Source of the DNA: Nitratireductor sp. ZSWI3
GTDB lineage: Bacteria; Pseudomonadota; Alphaproteobacteria; Rhizobiales; Rhizobiaceae
Reading direction: 5' to 3'
Length of the DNA stretch: 64,000 nucleotides
Assembly (NCBI RefSeq): GCF_024655565.1
Contig: NZ_JANKOF010000003.1
Location: 54,495 to 118,494 of the forward strand
Made by a program: the position numbers and the translations under genes. How positions within the stretch are numbered: the first letter of the stretch is position 1; each line of letters begins with the position of its first letter. Shown here piece by piece: positions 22,933 to 30,495 of this stretch. The notes below the pieces were generated by a model, which saw only the letters and a list, made by a program, of their open reading frames with translations, did not search any database and was not told where the DNA came from.

Positions 22933-23442
22933 ATGGACGTCGCCGCGCTGCGTGCCGTACAGGCACCGCTCAAGGAGCGATACCGGAACCAGCCCGAAGC
23001 CGCCTTCATCACCCTCAAGGCGCAGGGCTCGCTCGATGACCAGAACATCGCCTGCAAGGTGGAAACGGGCCGTGCGCTGGCGATAGCCGGCCTGCACCCG
23101 GCGACCGGCGGCACGGGGCTGGAGCTTTGCTCGGGAGACATGCTCCTCGAAGCCTTGGTCGCCTGTGCCGGCGTGACGTTGAAGGCGGTCGCCACGGCGC
23201 TGGAGATTCCGCTCCGCCGGGGAACGGTCGCTGCCGAAGGCGATCTCGATTTTCGCGGCACGCTGGGCGTCGACAAGAGCGCTCCCGTGGGATTTGCCGA
23301 AATCCGCCTGATCTTCAGGTTCGACACGGATGCATCCCAGGAGCAGCTCGACCAGCTCTTGAAGCTGACCGAGCGATACTGCGTGGTCTATCAGACGCTG
23401 CGCGGCAATCCCGCGCTCGGCGTGAGCATGGAACGTGCCTGA
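22933..23442 (+). CDS. OsmC/Ohr family protein
   Basis: 169 residues. The two family cysteines are Cys78 (LVACAGVTLKAVA) and Cys150 (ERYCVVYQTL), as in thiol-dependent peroxidases that reduce organic hydroperoxides; LELCSGDMLLEALVAC matches the OsmC core. I chose ATG 22933 with GGGGAG eight bases upstream; a GTG at 22912 would add seven residues. The gene is convergent with modC, whose stop lies nine bases away. It is longer than typical Ohr, closer to YhfA/OsmC-like proteins. Confidence 0.86.
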   Translation: MDVAALRAVQAPLKERYRNQPEAAFITLKAQGSLDDQNIACKVETGRALAIAGLHPATGGTGLELCSGDMLLEALVACAGVTLKAVATALEIPLRRGTVAAEGDLDFRGTLGVDKSAPVGFAEIRLIFRFDTDASQEQLDQLLKLTERYCVVYQTLRGNPALGVSMERA

Positions 23443-23450
23443 CGCACGGA

Positions 23451-24554
23451 TCAGAGCGGTCGCCGCGTCGATTGCTCGACGCGCGCCATCTCGACCGAGA
23501 CGGCCTTGAGCAGGGCGATTGCCCGGCCGCCCGGAGCGAGTTCGAGCGCATCCGCCGATTTGGCGGTGATGCGCGCGATCAGACGCTGCCCGCCCAGGTC
23601 CAGCACCACCATCGCATGGGCGCCCTCGCGGCGCAGCTCGTCGATGCGGCAGGAGAGCTGGTTGCGAATCGACAGCCCGTCATGCGGTTGGGTGGCGATT
23701 GCGACATCGGTTGCCCGCACCCTCAGGCGGACGATCGTGCCTGCGTTGAAGCCGGTGCCCGTCAGCTCGATGGACCCGCCATCGAGAGCGACGGTTGCCG
23801 TCTGGTAGGCGGGATCGACCGCTGTGACGCGCCCCTCTATCAGCGTCGCCGCCTCCTCTGTATCACCGCCCGTGGCCAGGCTGAGCCGCGCCAGGACCGT
23901 CGCGGCCGGTCCGCTGTCGATCACCCGTCCGTCCTCGAGGACCACGACCGTGTCGGCCAATCGGGCGATCTCGGCGGTCTCGTGACTGACATAAAGGACC
24001 GGGATGCCGGTCTCCGTGCGGATCGCCTCGAGATAGGGGAGGATCTCGCGGCGCCGGGCCTTGTCCAGGGAGGACAGCGGCTCGTCCATCAGCAGGAGCG
24101 ACGGATCGGCGAGCAGCGCGCGGCCGATCGCGACACGCTGCCTCTCGCCGCCCGAAAGCGTGGCAGGGTCGCTGTCCAGACGGTTTTCGAGGCCGAGCAG
24201 CGAGACGACCTCGCCGAAAGGCCGGGAAGCCGGGCGACGCCCCGCCCATCGGGCATAGGTCAGGTTCTTCCGCACGGAAAGATGCGGGAAGAGCCTGGCA
24301 TCCTGAAACACGAAACCGATGCCGCGCCTTTCCGGCGGAAGGTCGATGCCGGAAACCGAATCGTAGAGCGTCTTGCCGGCCACGACGATGCGCCCCGATG
24401 ATGGACGGGCGGTGCCGGCGATCATCTTCAAGAGGGTCGACTTGCCGGCGCCCGAGGCTCCGAAAATCGCCGTGACGCCGAGTTCGGCACGAAAAGCTGC
24501 GTCGATGGCGAAGCTGCCCGCCCGGCCCTTGATGTCGATGTCGAATGCGGTCAC
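23451..24554 (-). CDS. modC: Molybdate ABC transporter ATPase
   Basis: 367 residues. Walker A GASGAGKST (32-40), signature [14 protein letters not shown], Walker B LLLMDEPLSSLD and the switch His in LYVSHE are all present, followed by a Mop/TOBE molybdate-binding domain (about 295-360). It powers molybdate import. The GTG start at 24554 overlaps the modB stop by four bases (GTGA), so the genes are translationally coupled. A longer open frame upstream is only the modB shadow. Confidence 0.95.
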   Translation of the reverse strand: MTAFDIDIKGRAGSFAIDAAFRAELGVTAIFGASGAGKSTLLKMIAGTARPSSGRIVVAGKTLYDSVSGIDLPPERRGIGFVFQDARLFPHLSVRKNLTYARWAGRRPASRPFGEVVSLLGLENRLDSDPATLSGGERQRVAIGRALLADPSLLLMDEPLSSLDKARRREILPYLEAIRTETGIPVLYVSHETAEIARLADTVVVLEDGRVIDSGPAATVLARLSLATGGDTEEAATLIEGRVTAVDPAYQTATVALDGGSIELTGTGFNAGTIVRLRVRATDVAIATQPHDGLSIRNQLSCRIDELRREGAHAMVVLDLGGQRLIARITAKSADALELAPGGRAIALLKAVSVEMARVEQSTRRPL

Positions 24555-25234
24555 GGGCGGTCTCGGGTGAGTTTGCGGGCAAGGAGCTCCGAGGCGATGA
24601 TGGCAAGCAGAGCCAGGGCGATGGCCAGCAGGATGAGGCGCATCGCGGCCGCATCGCCCGACGGTGTCTGCAGCAAGGCATAAATGGCGAGCGAGAGCGT
24701 TTGCGTTTGTCCGGGAATGTTGGAGACGAATGTGATGGTCGCGCCGAACTCGCCGAGTGCCTTGGCGAAACCGAGGACGGCTCCGGCGATGATGCCGGGC
24801 AGGGCCAAAGGAAGGGTGACGGTCAGAAAGACGACCAGGCGCGATGCACCGAGCGTGCGGGCAGCCTCGGCATAGCCCTGATCGATGGCTTCGAGCGACA
24901 GGCGGATCGGCCTGACCAGCAACGGGAATGCCATCACGCCGGCAGCCAGCGCCGCGCCTGTCCAGCGGAACGCGAACTCGAGGCCGAACAGGCTGTCGAA
25001 AAACCGTCCGAGCGGCCCCTTCGTGCCGAACAGAATCAACAGCCCGTAGCCGGTCGCGACCGGAGGTAAGACGAGCGGCAGGGTCACGAGGGCCTGCAGC
25101 AGTCCCCTGCCGGCAAAACGCTTGCGCGCCAGGAGCCAGGCGATGGCGAAGGCCGGCAACAGCGCGCACGCTATGGCGACGAACGCCACCTTCGCGGACA
25201 GGAGAATTATGGATATCTCGGCTTCGCTCATCAT
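24551..25234 (-). CDS. modB: Molybdate ABC transporter permease
   Basis: 227 residues with about five membrane helices and the ATPase-coupling loop KALGEFGATITFVSNIPGQTQTLSLAIY, which is diagnostic for ModB. It forms the inner-membrane channel of ModABC. Two ATGs stand at the start (25234 and 25231); modA ends six bases before, modC overlaps the end. Confidence 0.95.
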   Translation of the reverse strand: MMSEAEISIILLSAKVAFVAIACALLPAFAIAWLLARKRFAGRGLLQALVTLPLVLPPVATGYGLLILFGTKGPLGRFFDSLFGLEFAFRWTGAALAAGVMAFPLLVRPIRLSLEAIDQGYAEAARTLGASRLVVFLTVTLPLALPGIIAGAVLGFAKALGEFGATITFVSNIPGQTQTLSLAIYALLQTPSGDAAAMRLILLAIALALLAIIASELLARKLTRDRP

Positions 25235-25240
25235 CGAATC

Positions 25241-25981
25241 TTAGTCTGGGGCGCGCGAAAAGCCGAGCTCGGCGAAGATTTCCTGTCCCGCCCCGCTCGT
25301 CAGGAAGTCGAGGAAATCCTCGGCGCCAGGCGCGCCATTCCTGATGGCCGCTGCCGGATAAACGATCGGTGCATGGCTGTCGGCGGGGAAGGTGTAGACG
25401 CGAGCGAGGTCGCCAGCGGCCTTCTGGTCCGAACCGTAGACGATGGCCGCCCTCACCTCGCCACGGCCGGCCAGTTCGAGCGCCACTCGGACGTTCTCAC
25501 CGAAGACGGCGTTGCCTTCGACCTTCTGCCACAGACCGAGCGTTTCGAGAGCGGTCTTTGCGTATTTGCCGGCCGGAACGTAGCTCGGATCGCCCATGGC
25601 AAAGCGTTTTTCAAGCAGGGGCGCGGGATCCGCAACGGCTTCCGCGCCCCGTGCCGATGCGATGACGAGGCTGTTGCCGGCGATGATGCGTTCGCTTTCC
25701 ACGCGGATCAGATCGCGTTCGACCAGATAATTCATCCAGTCCGTGTTGGCGGAGATGAAGAGGTCGGCCGGCGCCCCGGCCTCGATCTGGCGCGCCAGCA
25801 CCGAACTCGAGGCGAAGGAGACGGTCACCTGGCCGCCGCCGGCGGCTGCGTATTCGACGACGGCGCGGTCCATCGCATCCTTCATGCTGGCCGCGGCGAA
25901 AACGGTCAGTTTTTCGGCGGCCGAAGCGAGGGGGCTGAAGGCGGTGAGGAGGAGAAGGGTCGCCAGGGCACGTTTGAACAT
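25241..25981 (-). CDS. modA: Molybdate-binding periplasmic protein
   Basis: 246 residues: signal peptide (1-21, ending ASA) and a type 2 binding-protein fold with TVFAAASMKDAMD, FSASSVLARQIEAGAPADLFISAN, and IVYGSDQKAAGD, which supply the Ser, Ala and Tyr ligands for molybdate or tungstate. First gene of modABC. I see no clear ModE palindrome or molybdenum-cofactor riboswitch in the 176 bases upstream, only the hairpin at 26050-26072. Confidence 0.95.
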   Translation of the reverse strand: MFKRALATLLLLTAFSPLASAAEKLTVFAAASMKDAMDRAVVEYAAAGGGQVTVSFASSSVLARQIEAGAPADLFISANTDWMNYLVERDLIRVESERIIAGNSLVIASARGAEAVADPAPLLEKRFAMGDPSYVPAGKYAKTALETLGLWQKVEGNAVFGENVRVALELAGRGEVRAAIVYGSDQKAAGDLARVYTFPADSHAPIVYPAAAIRNGAPGAEDFLDFLTSGAGQEIFAELGFSRAPD

Positions 25982-26049
25982 GAAACCACCAAGGTCTGAC
26001 GCGCGGCGGGCCGCGCTTCGGTCAACGGGACTGTATGGTGGTCGAGGGC

Positions 26050-26072
26050 CAGCATCCGCGCCCCGGATGCTG
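26050..26072. other. Perfect hairpin upstream of modA
   Basis: CAGCATCCG and CGGATGCTG form a perfect 9-bp stem with loop CGCCC. It lies 70 bases upstream of modA and 86 bases downstream of the DUF533 gene on the same strand. No T-run follows on the leftward strand, so termination is uncertain; a leader structure for modABC is equally possible. Confidence 0.45.
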
Positions 26073-26157
26073 CCCGAACCTTGGGCCAGAGGCGGCCATC
26101 ACGCGCCGCCCGAAGCAATAGTATGAGGGGCGGCGCGGAGAGGTCAAGGCAAGCCCG

Positions 26158-26853
26158 TCAGGCGGTCGCTTCCGAGACCGTCGCCTCGATGTGGTCGATC
26201 AGCGAATCCGGCAGGCGCAGGCGCCCTGCGAGCATGTCGAGATAACCGCGCTCGGCGCGCGTCTTCGGCTCGATCGTCAGCCGCGAGGCCGTGTAGAGCT
26301 CGATCTTCTGAGCGTCGGTCTGGGCGGCGGCGATCAACGCATCGAGATCGACCGGCGCTTCCAGTTCGCGGATGAGGAACGCCTCGGTCTCATCGCCGAT
26401 GCCGGCGAGTTTCAGCCTGTCGGCGATCTTGCCGCGCTCGGCATCGTCGATGTGACCATCGGCGCGGGCGGCGGCAATCATGGCGCGCACCAGCATCAGG
26501 GCGAACTCGCTTTCCCCCTGCGGCGCCTGCGCGGGATCGAAGCTCGTGTCCCGCGGCGGCGGCAGAAGCTCTCCTTCCCTGGCCGCCTGCTGCGGCTCCT
26601 TGCCGGCCTGGTAGTTCTGGTAGGCCTTATAGGCGAGACCGGCCACCGCGGCGAGGCCGCCGAGCTTGAGGGCGCTGCCGGTGACGGAGCGGCCCGTGCT
26701 GGTGCCGAGGAGGACAGCGGCGATGGCGCCGGTCGCCAGCGGATTGTCCCTGGCAAGCTGTGCGGCCTGGCCGGCCTTCTCGCGCACCGTGCCCTGCGTT
26801 CCGGGCACCTGCGAGCCCAGCAAGTCGTCAAGCAGCTTCTTGGGATCGATCAT
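26158..26853 (-). CDS. DUF533 (YebE-like, TerB-superfamily) membrane-associated protein
   Basis: 231 residues: MIDPKKLLDDLLGSQ at the start, a Gly/Ala-rich membrane segment (about 38-75, with LATGAIAAVLLGTSTGRS), a Pro-rich linker and a C-terminal helical TerB-like domain (about 110-225, MLVRAMIAAARADGHIDDAE). The Asp cluster in this domain is characteristic. Function is not established for the family; relatives are induced by stress in other bacteria. It may share a transcript with modABC but 176 bases and a hairpin intervene. Confidence 0.88.
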   Translation of the reverse strand: MIDPKKLLDDLLGSQVPGTQGTVREKAGQAAQLARDNPLATGAIAAVLLGTSTGRSVTGSALKLGGLAAVAGLAYKAYQNYQAGKEPQQAAREGELLPPPRDTSFDPAQAPQGESEFALMLVRAMIAAARADGHIDDAERGKIADRLKLAGIGDETEAFLIRELEAPVDLDALIAAAQTDAQKIELYTASRLTIEPKTRAERGYLDMLAGRLRLPDSLIDHIEATVSEATA

Positions 26854-26979
26854 CCGCGTCTCCTCGTGTTCGCCATCCGGCTTTCCGGCCGTCTGCGCAA
26901 AGGTAGGAAGGTGATGTTGTCATTGCAATGACAGGGTGTGCGCCTGTCGGTGCTGCAAGTTGCTGGAAAGAACGATGCG

Positions 26980-27921
26980 CTACCGCGCGGTCGGCGTGCC
27001 GATGGGGAAGGGCGTGCCGCGTTTCCTGGCAAGCTCCACCTGGCGCTGACGCTCGGCGTAGCGGGCGCGGTCCCCCTCGCTGCGCTCCCCGGCGCAGTGC
27101 GGGCACGACACCCCTTCCTGGAAGAGCGGGGACCGGCGTTCCTCGGCCGTCAGAGGATGGCGGCAGGCGCGGCAGAGGCTTGCCTCGCCGAACGTCAGCC
27201 CATGACGAACGGAAACGCGCTCGTCGAAGACGAAGCACTCTCCCTGCCACAGGCTCTCCGATGCCGGCACCTCCTCCAGATATTTGAGGATGCCGCCTTT
27301 CAGGTGATAGACCTCGTCCACCCCCTTGAGCTTCATGAAGGCGGTGGCCTTTTCGCAGCGAATGCCGCCGGTGCAGAACATGGCGACCTTGCGGCCCTGC
27401 AGGCGGTCGAGATTTCTTTCGGCCCAGGCGGGGAAATCGCGGAAGGTCTCCGTATGCGGATCCTCGGCGCCGGCAAAGGTGCCGATGGCGATCTCGTACT
27501 GGTTGCGGGTATCGATGACCACCGTCCCGGGATCGGAGATCAGAGCGTTCCAGTCCGTCGGCTCCACATAGGTTCCCGCATGCCGCGCCGGGTCGATCTC
27601 CGGCACGCCCATGGTGACGATCTCCCGCTTCAGACGCACCTTCATCCGATGAAAGGGCATCTCGGCGGCGCCGCTGTATTTCACATCCAGATCCGCGAGC
27701 GCGGGGATGGAGCGCAGATGCCCGATCAGCGCCTCGATCGCCTCAGGCTTGCCTGCGACCGTGCCGTTGATGCCTTCCGCGGCCAGGAGGAGCGTGCCGC
27801 GAATGCCGCGCTCGCAGCAGAAGGCGGCAAGCGGCGCACGCAGCGCCGCATGGTCGGCGAGCGGCGCGAAGCGATAGAGTGCGGCGACACGGATGGCCGG
27901 TTCGGGCGGAAGGGAAATCAT
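26980..27921 (-). CDS. trhO: tRNA uridine-34 hydroxylase TrhO (rhodanese domain)
   Basis: 313 residues. An N-terminal acylphosphatase-like domain ([11 protein letters not shown]) is followed by a rhodanese domain with the active Cys183 in [12 protein letters not shown], and a C-terminal zinc ribbon with Cys250, Cys253, Cys273 and Cys276. It uses oxygen to make 5-hydroxyuridine at the tRNA wobble position. Length and motifs are complete. The ATG at 27921 has GGGAA just upstream. Downstream of the gene are 126 bases before the DUF533 gene. Confidence 0.93.
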   Translation of the reverse strand: MISLPPEPAIRVAALYRFAPLADHAALRAPLAAFCCERGIRGTLLLAAEGINGTVAGKPEAIEALIGHLRSIPALADLDVKYSGAAEMPFHRMKVRLKREIVTMGVPEIDPARHAGTYVEPTDWNALISDPGTVVIDTRNQYEIAIGTFAGAEDPHTETFRDFPAWAERNLDRLQGRKVAMFCTGGIRCEKATAFMKLKGVDEVYHLKGGILKYLEEVPASESLWQGECFVFDERVSVRHGLTFGEASLCRACRHPLTAEERRSPLFQEGVSCPHCAGERSEGDRARYAERQRQVELARKRGTPFPIGTPTAR

Positions 27922-27994
27922 TCCCGTCTCCTAAGCCGCAGGAAGGTAGCTTGCAACCGGAACATGGGCAGCGCCGCTCGACGGGGAAGAATTA

Positions 27995-28046
27995 GCGCAT
28001 CGTGCTTTCCAAAAATCGGAATCAATTTTCGGAAAGCACGATGCGC
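27995..28046. repeat. Palindromic repeat with GCGCATCGTGCTTTCC arms
   Basis: The arms GCGCATCGTGCTTTCC (27995-28010) and GGAAAGCACGATGCGC (28031-28046) are perfect 16-bp complements; the loop contains a further AAAAAT / AATTTT pairing. An identical left arm occurs alone at 46323-46338. Confidence 0.82.
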
Positions 28047-28060
28047 AGTTTCTAAGACTT

Positions 28061-28096
28061 ACAGCGCCATGCGTCCAAATAGACGCACGGCGCTGT
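28061..28096. repeat. Palindromic repeat with ACAGCGCC-TGCGTC arms
   Basis: The arms ACAGCGCCATGCGTC and GACGCACGGCGCTGT pair at 14 of 15 positions around CAAATA. Related sequence occurs at 18994-19011 and 53239-53268. It directly follows the repeat at 27995-28046. Confidence 0.78.
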
Positions 28097-28186
28097 AGGT
28101 GGCGCCGGGCGTTATCCGGCGGCGTTTCTCCCCGCCCGGAAAAGCGGCGCGACAATAATGCAGGATAACATTTATGAGGAATGACG

Positions 28187-29056
28187 ATGTTTGCGCCGGA
28201 GGCAATCGAGACGATCAGCGCCATGGCGCGGGCCGAGGGATTCGAGCCGGCGGCGGTGCTGGCCGTCGCCGAGATCGAGAGCGGCGGGCACGCGCATGCC
28301 GTGATCGACGGCCGCACAGAGCCGCTGATCCGCTTCGAAGGCCATTACTTCGACCGGCGGCTGTCGGGCGAGCGCCGGGCAGAGGCCCGCCGGACCGGGC
28401 TGGCCGACCCGCGGGCCGGTGCGGTTCTCAACCCGAGGAGCCAGGCGGAGCGCTGGGCGTTGCTGCGGCGGGCTGCCGCGATCGACCGCCGAGCCGCGTA
28501 TGAATCGGTGTCGTGGGGGGTGGGGCAGGTCATGGGCGTCCATTGGAGCCGGTTGGGTTTTGCCGATGTCGACGGGTTGGTGGCCGAGGCGAGGAGCGGG
28601 CTCGCCGGGCAGGTCAGGCTGATGCTCGCCTATGTCCGCCAGGCGGGCTTGCAGAAGGCGCTCGCCCGGCACGACTGGCAAGCCTTCGCGCGTGGCTACA
28701 ACGGCCCGGGATTCGCCGCGAGCCAATATGACCGGAAGCTGGCGCGGGCCTACCGTCGTTATGCGGCGGCGGACGATGGCCAGGCGCATGGACGGTTAGC
28801 CGAAGGCGCGCGCGGGCCCGCGGTGAGCGATCTGCAGATCCTGCTGTCCGCGCTCGGCTATCCGGTGGCGGCCGATGGCGTCTTCGGGCGGCTGACGCGC
28901 GAGGCCCTGGCGCGGTTCCAGCAGGACCAGGGTCTGAAAGCGGACGGCGTCGTTGATACGGCCACATGGGCGGCGCTGCGCAAGGCCATGCCTTTGGGAT
29001 CGTTCCTGTCGAAGGCGGGACGCTGGCTCCTCGGCCTTTTACGGCGCGGCGCCTAG
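28187..29056 (+). CDS. N-acetylmuramidase (endolysin-like) with C-terminal peptidoglycan-binding domain
   Basis: 289 residues. The N-terminal domain (about 1-185) is the N-acetylmuramidase type found in phage endolysins: VAEIESGGHAHA carries the likely catalytic Glu, followed by IRFEGHYFDRRL, SWGVGQVMG and YNGPG. A PG_binding_1 domain (about 205-260, LQILLSALGYPVAADGVFGRLT) and a hydrophobic C-terminal helix follow. There is no N-terminal signal peptide, as in phage or gene-transfer-agent lysins. I chose ATG 28187 (GAGGA six bases before) over ATG 28181, which touches the ribosome site. It is a lone gene enclosed by repeats, with no holin or other phage gene next to it. Confidence 0.87.
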   Translation: MFAPEAIETISAMARAEGFEPAAVLAVAEIESGGHAHAVIDGRTEPLIRFEGHYFDRRLSGERRAEARRTGLADPRAGAVLNPRSQAERWALLRRAAAIDRRAAYESVSWGVGQVMGVHWSRLGFADVDGLVAEARSGLAGQVRLMLAYVRQAGLQKALARHDWQAFARGYNGPGFAASQYDRKLARAYRRYAAADDGQAHGRLAEGARGPAVSDLQILLSALGYPVAADGVFGRLTREALARFQQDQGLKADGVVDTATWAALRKAMPLGSFLSKAGRWLLGLLRRGA

Positions 29057-29058
29057 CG

Positions 29059-29173
29059 GTGCGATCCCAACAGATGGTACTCATCTGTTGGGAAAAACGC
29101 CCCACCAGATCAATCGCTTGTGGGCTGACTTGTCGAAACGGATGGGTACCATCTGTTTCGGTCAGACCACTGG
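29059..29173. repeat. Two-hairpin dispersed repeat, copy B (most complete)
   Basis: Hairpin 1: CCCAACAGATG / CATCTGTTGGG, perfect 11 bp, loop GTACT (29066-29092). Hairpin 2: CGAAACGGATG / CATCTGTTTCG, 11 bp with one G-T pair, loop GGTAC (29134-29160). Hairpin 2 is enclosed by GTGGGCTGAC / GTCAGACCAC. Copies at 18757-18842 and 42863-42933 share the start GTGCGATCC, the central CCACC(A/G)GATCAA and the GTGG(T/G)CTGA block. It begins three bases past the muramidase stop. Confidence 0.82.
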
Positions 29174-29266
29174 CGAGGCCTTGCGTCGGGCGAATGAAAG
29201 GTGTTCAAGGGCGGCGGAATTCATTTCTTCAACCATTTCATTTGCGGCGAGCCCGAGGAGATCACC

Positions 29267-29920
29267 ATGCAGACGAAAGCTGCCATGCACAAGAAGGACG
29301 AGGCGCTGCTGGGGATCCTGGAGGGGCAGCCGGTCATTCCCGTGTTGAAGATCGACCGGCTTGCCGATGCCGTGCCGCTGGCGCAGGCGCTGGTGCGCGG
29401 GGGGCTGCCGGCCATCGAGATCACCCTGCGCACGCCCGATGCCATCGACGCCATTCGCCTCGTATCCGAAGAGGTGCCGGATGCAATCGTCGGCGCCGGC
29501 ACCATCCTCACATCCAAGGATTTCTCGCAGGCCGTTGCGGCCGGGGCTCGCTTCATCGTCAGCCCCGGCATCACGCAGGAGCTGCTCGACGTGGCCTCGA
29601 TGTCCGAGGTGCCCTTCCTGCCGGGGGCTGCCACCCCCAGCGAGGTGATGGCGGCCCGCGAGGAAGGGTATCGTCTCTTGAAATTCTTTCCCGCCGAACA
29701 GGCGGGAGGCGCGCCGTTCCTGAAGGCCTTGTCTTCGCCGCTGGCGACCATCCGCTTCTGCCCGACCGGCGGGATTTCGCTGAAGAATGTAAGGGACTAT
29801 CTGTCCCTGCCGAACGTCATCTGCGTCGGCGGGTCGTGGGTGGCGCCGGAAAAGGAGATCGCCGCCGGAAACTGGGCGGCGATCGAGGAATTGGCACGGG
29901 AGGCGCGGTCTCTCAGATAA
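29267..29920 (+). CDS. eda: KDPG/KHG aldolase
   Basis: 217 residues. Glu51 in AIEITLRT and the Schiff-base Lys139 in LLKFFPAEQAGG are the active-site residues; FLPGAATPSE and CPTGGIS complete the TIM-barrel pattern. It splits 2-keto-3-deoxy-6-phosphogluconate to pyruvate and glyceraldehyde-3-phosphate, the last Entner-Doudoroff step. The ATG at 29267 follows GAGGAGATCACC. No edd or zwf gene is near, so it stands alone behind repeat copy B. Confidence 0.94.
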   Translation: MQTKAAMHKKDEALLGILEGQPVIPVLKIDRLADAVPLAQALVRGGLPAIEITLRTPDAIDAIRLVSEEVPDAIVGAGTILTSKDFSQAVAAGARFIVSPGITQELLDVASMSEVPFLPGAATPSEVMAAREEGYRLLKFFPAEQAGGAPFLKALSSPLATIRFCPTGGISLKNVRDYLSLPNVICVGGSWVAPEKEIAAGNWAAIEELAREARSLR

Positions 29921-29956
29921 TTGCTAGCGCAACGGGAGCATATCCACGCGCCAGAG

Positions 29957-30319
29957 CTATTCCCCCGTGTGTGGTGCCAGCAATCGGGCTGCGGCTTTCG
30001 GAGGAATGCGGTTGAAGCCGACTTCTTCCCACGCCGTCACAGCACCGCCTTTTATGTACAAGCGCAGATATGCCTTCTGCTTCAAGATTTTGGGTGCCAG
30101 GAAGGTCGTTTCCATTTCACGCCCTTGGTCGGTGTAGCAAGTGGCTTGGTATTGATAACGCCAATCCCCATGGCCTGAGCCCAGATCTTCCGAGTCCGTG
30201 ACGACCTGCATATAGCACTGGGTGGCAAAAAACCTGTTTGCGTTCGATACATATATTCCTATGAATACTCCAAGTGCGATAATTGCAGCTAATGCTATGG
30301 ATTTAATAAAGTAATTCAT
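29957..30319 (-). CDS. Hypothetical secreted or membrane-anchored protein
   Basis: 120 residues with one N-terminal membrane segment (about 5-25, IKSIALAAIIALGVFIGIYVS) and a short periplasmic domain with two cysteines at 35 and 61 that could form a disulphide. I recognise no family. The gene and its upstream region are clearly richer in A and T than everything around them (ATG AAT TAC TTT ATT AAA at the start), which suggests recent arrival. It is convergent with eda. Confidence 0.65.
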   Translation of the reverse strand: MNYFIKSIALAAIIALGVFIGIYVSNANRFFATQCYMQVVTDSEDLGSGHGDWRYQYQATCYTDQGREMETTFLAPKILKQKAYLRLYIKGGAVTAWEEVGFNRIPPKAAARLLAPHTGE

Positions 30320-30429
30320 TGCTTTTATCCATATTTTTCAATGTAACTTTGGTCTGAGTATATTGTTCGATTTTTGATTGAAAGTAAGATTGAGCTTTTA
30401 ATTGTATAAATTATGAATGCACAAAATAC

Positions 30430-30451
30430 GTGACCGCCATTTGACGGTCAC
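30430..30451. other. Small perfect hairpin in AT-rich gap
   Basis: GTGACCG and CGGTCAC form a 7-bp stem with loop CCATTTGA. It is followed on the plus strand by GGTGAAAAATTAATTT and neighbours the terminator of the DUF882 gene. Confidence 0.4.
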
Positions 30452-30465
30452 GGTGAAAAATTAAT

Positions 30466-30495
30466 TTGATCTCCCCCAAGTTTTGGGGAGATCAA
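30466..30495 (-). terminator. Rho-independent terminator of the DUF882 gene
   Basis: On the leftward strand TTGATCTCCCC and GGGGAGATCAA form an 11-bp stem followed by ATTAATTTTT. The stop codon of the gene (30494-30492) lies inside the stem. Confidence 0.85.

Noticed and set aside
25982..26157. Molybdenum-cofactor riboswitch or ModE site before modABC
   Set aside because: I looked for the conserved patterns and saw only a simple 9-bp hairpin.
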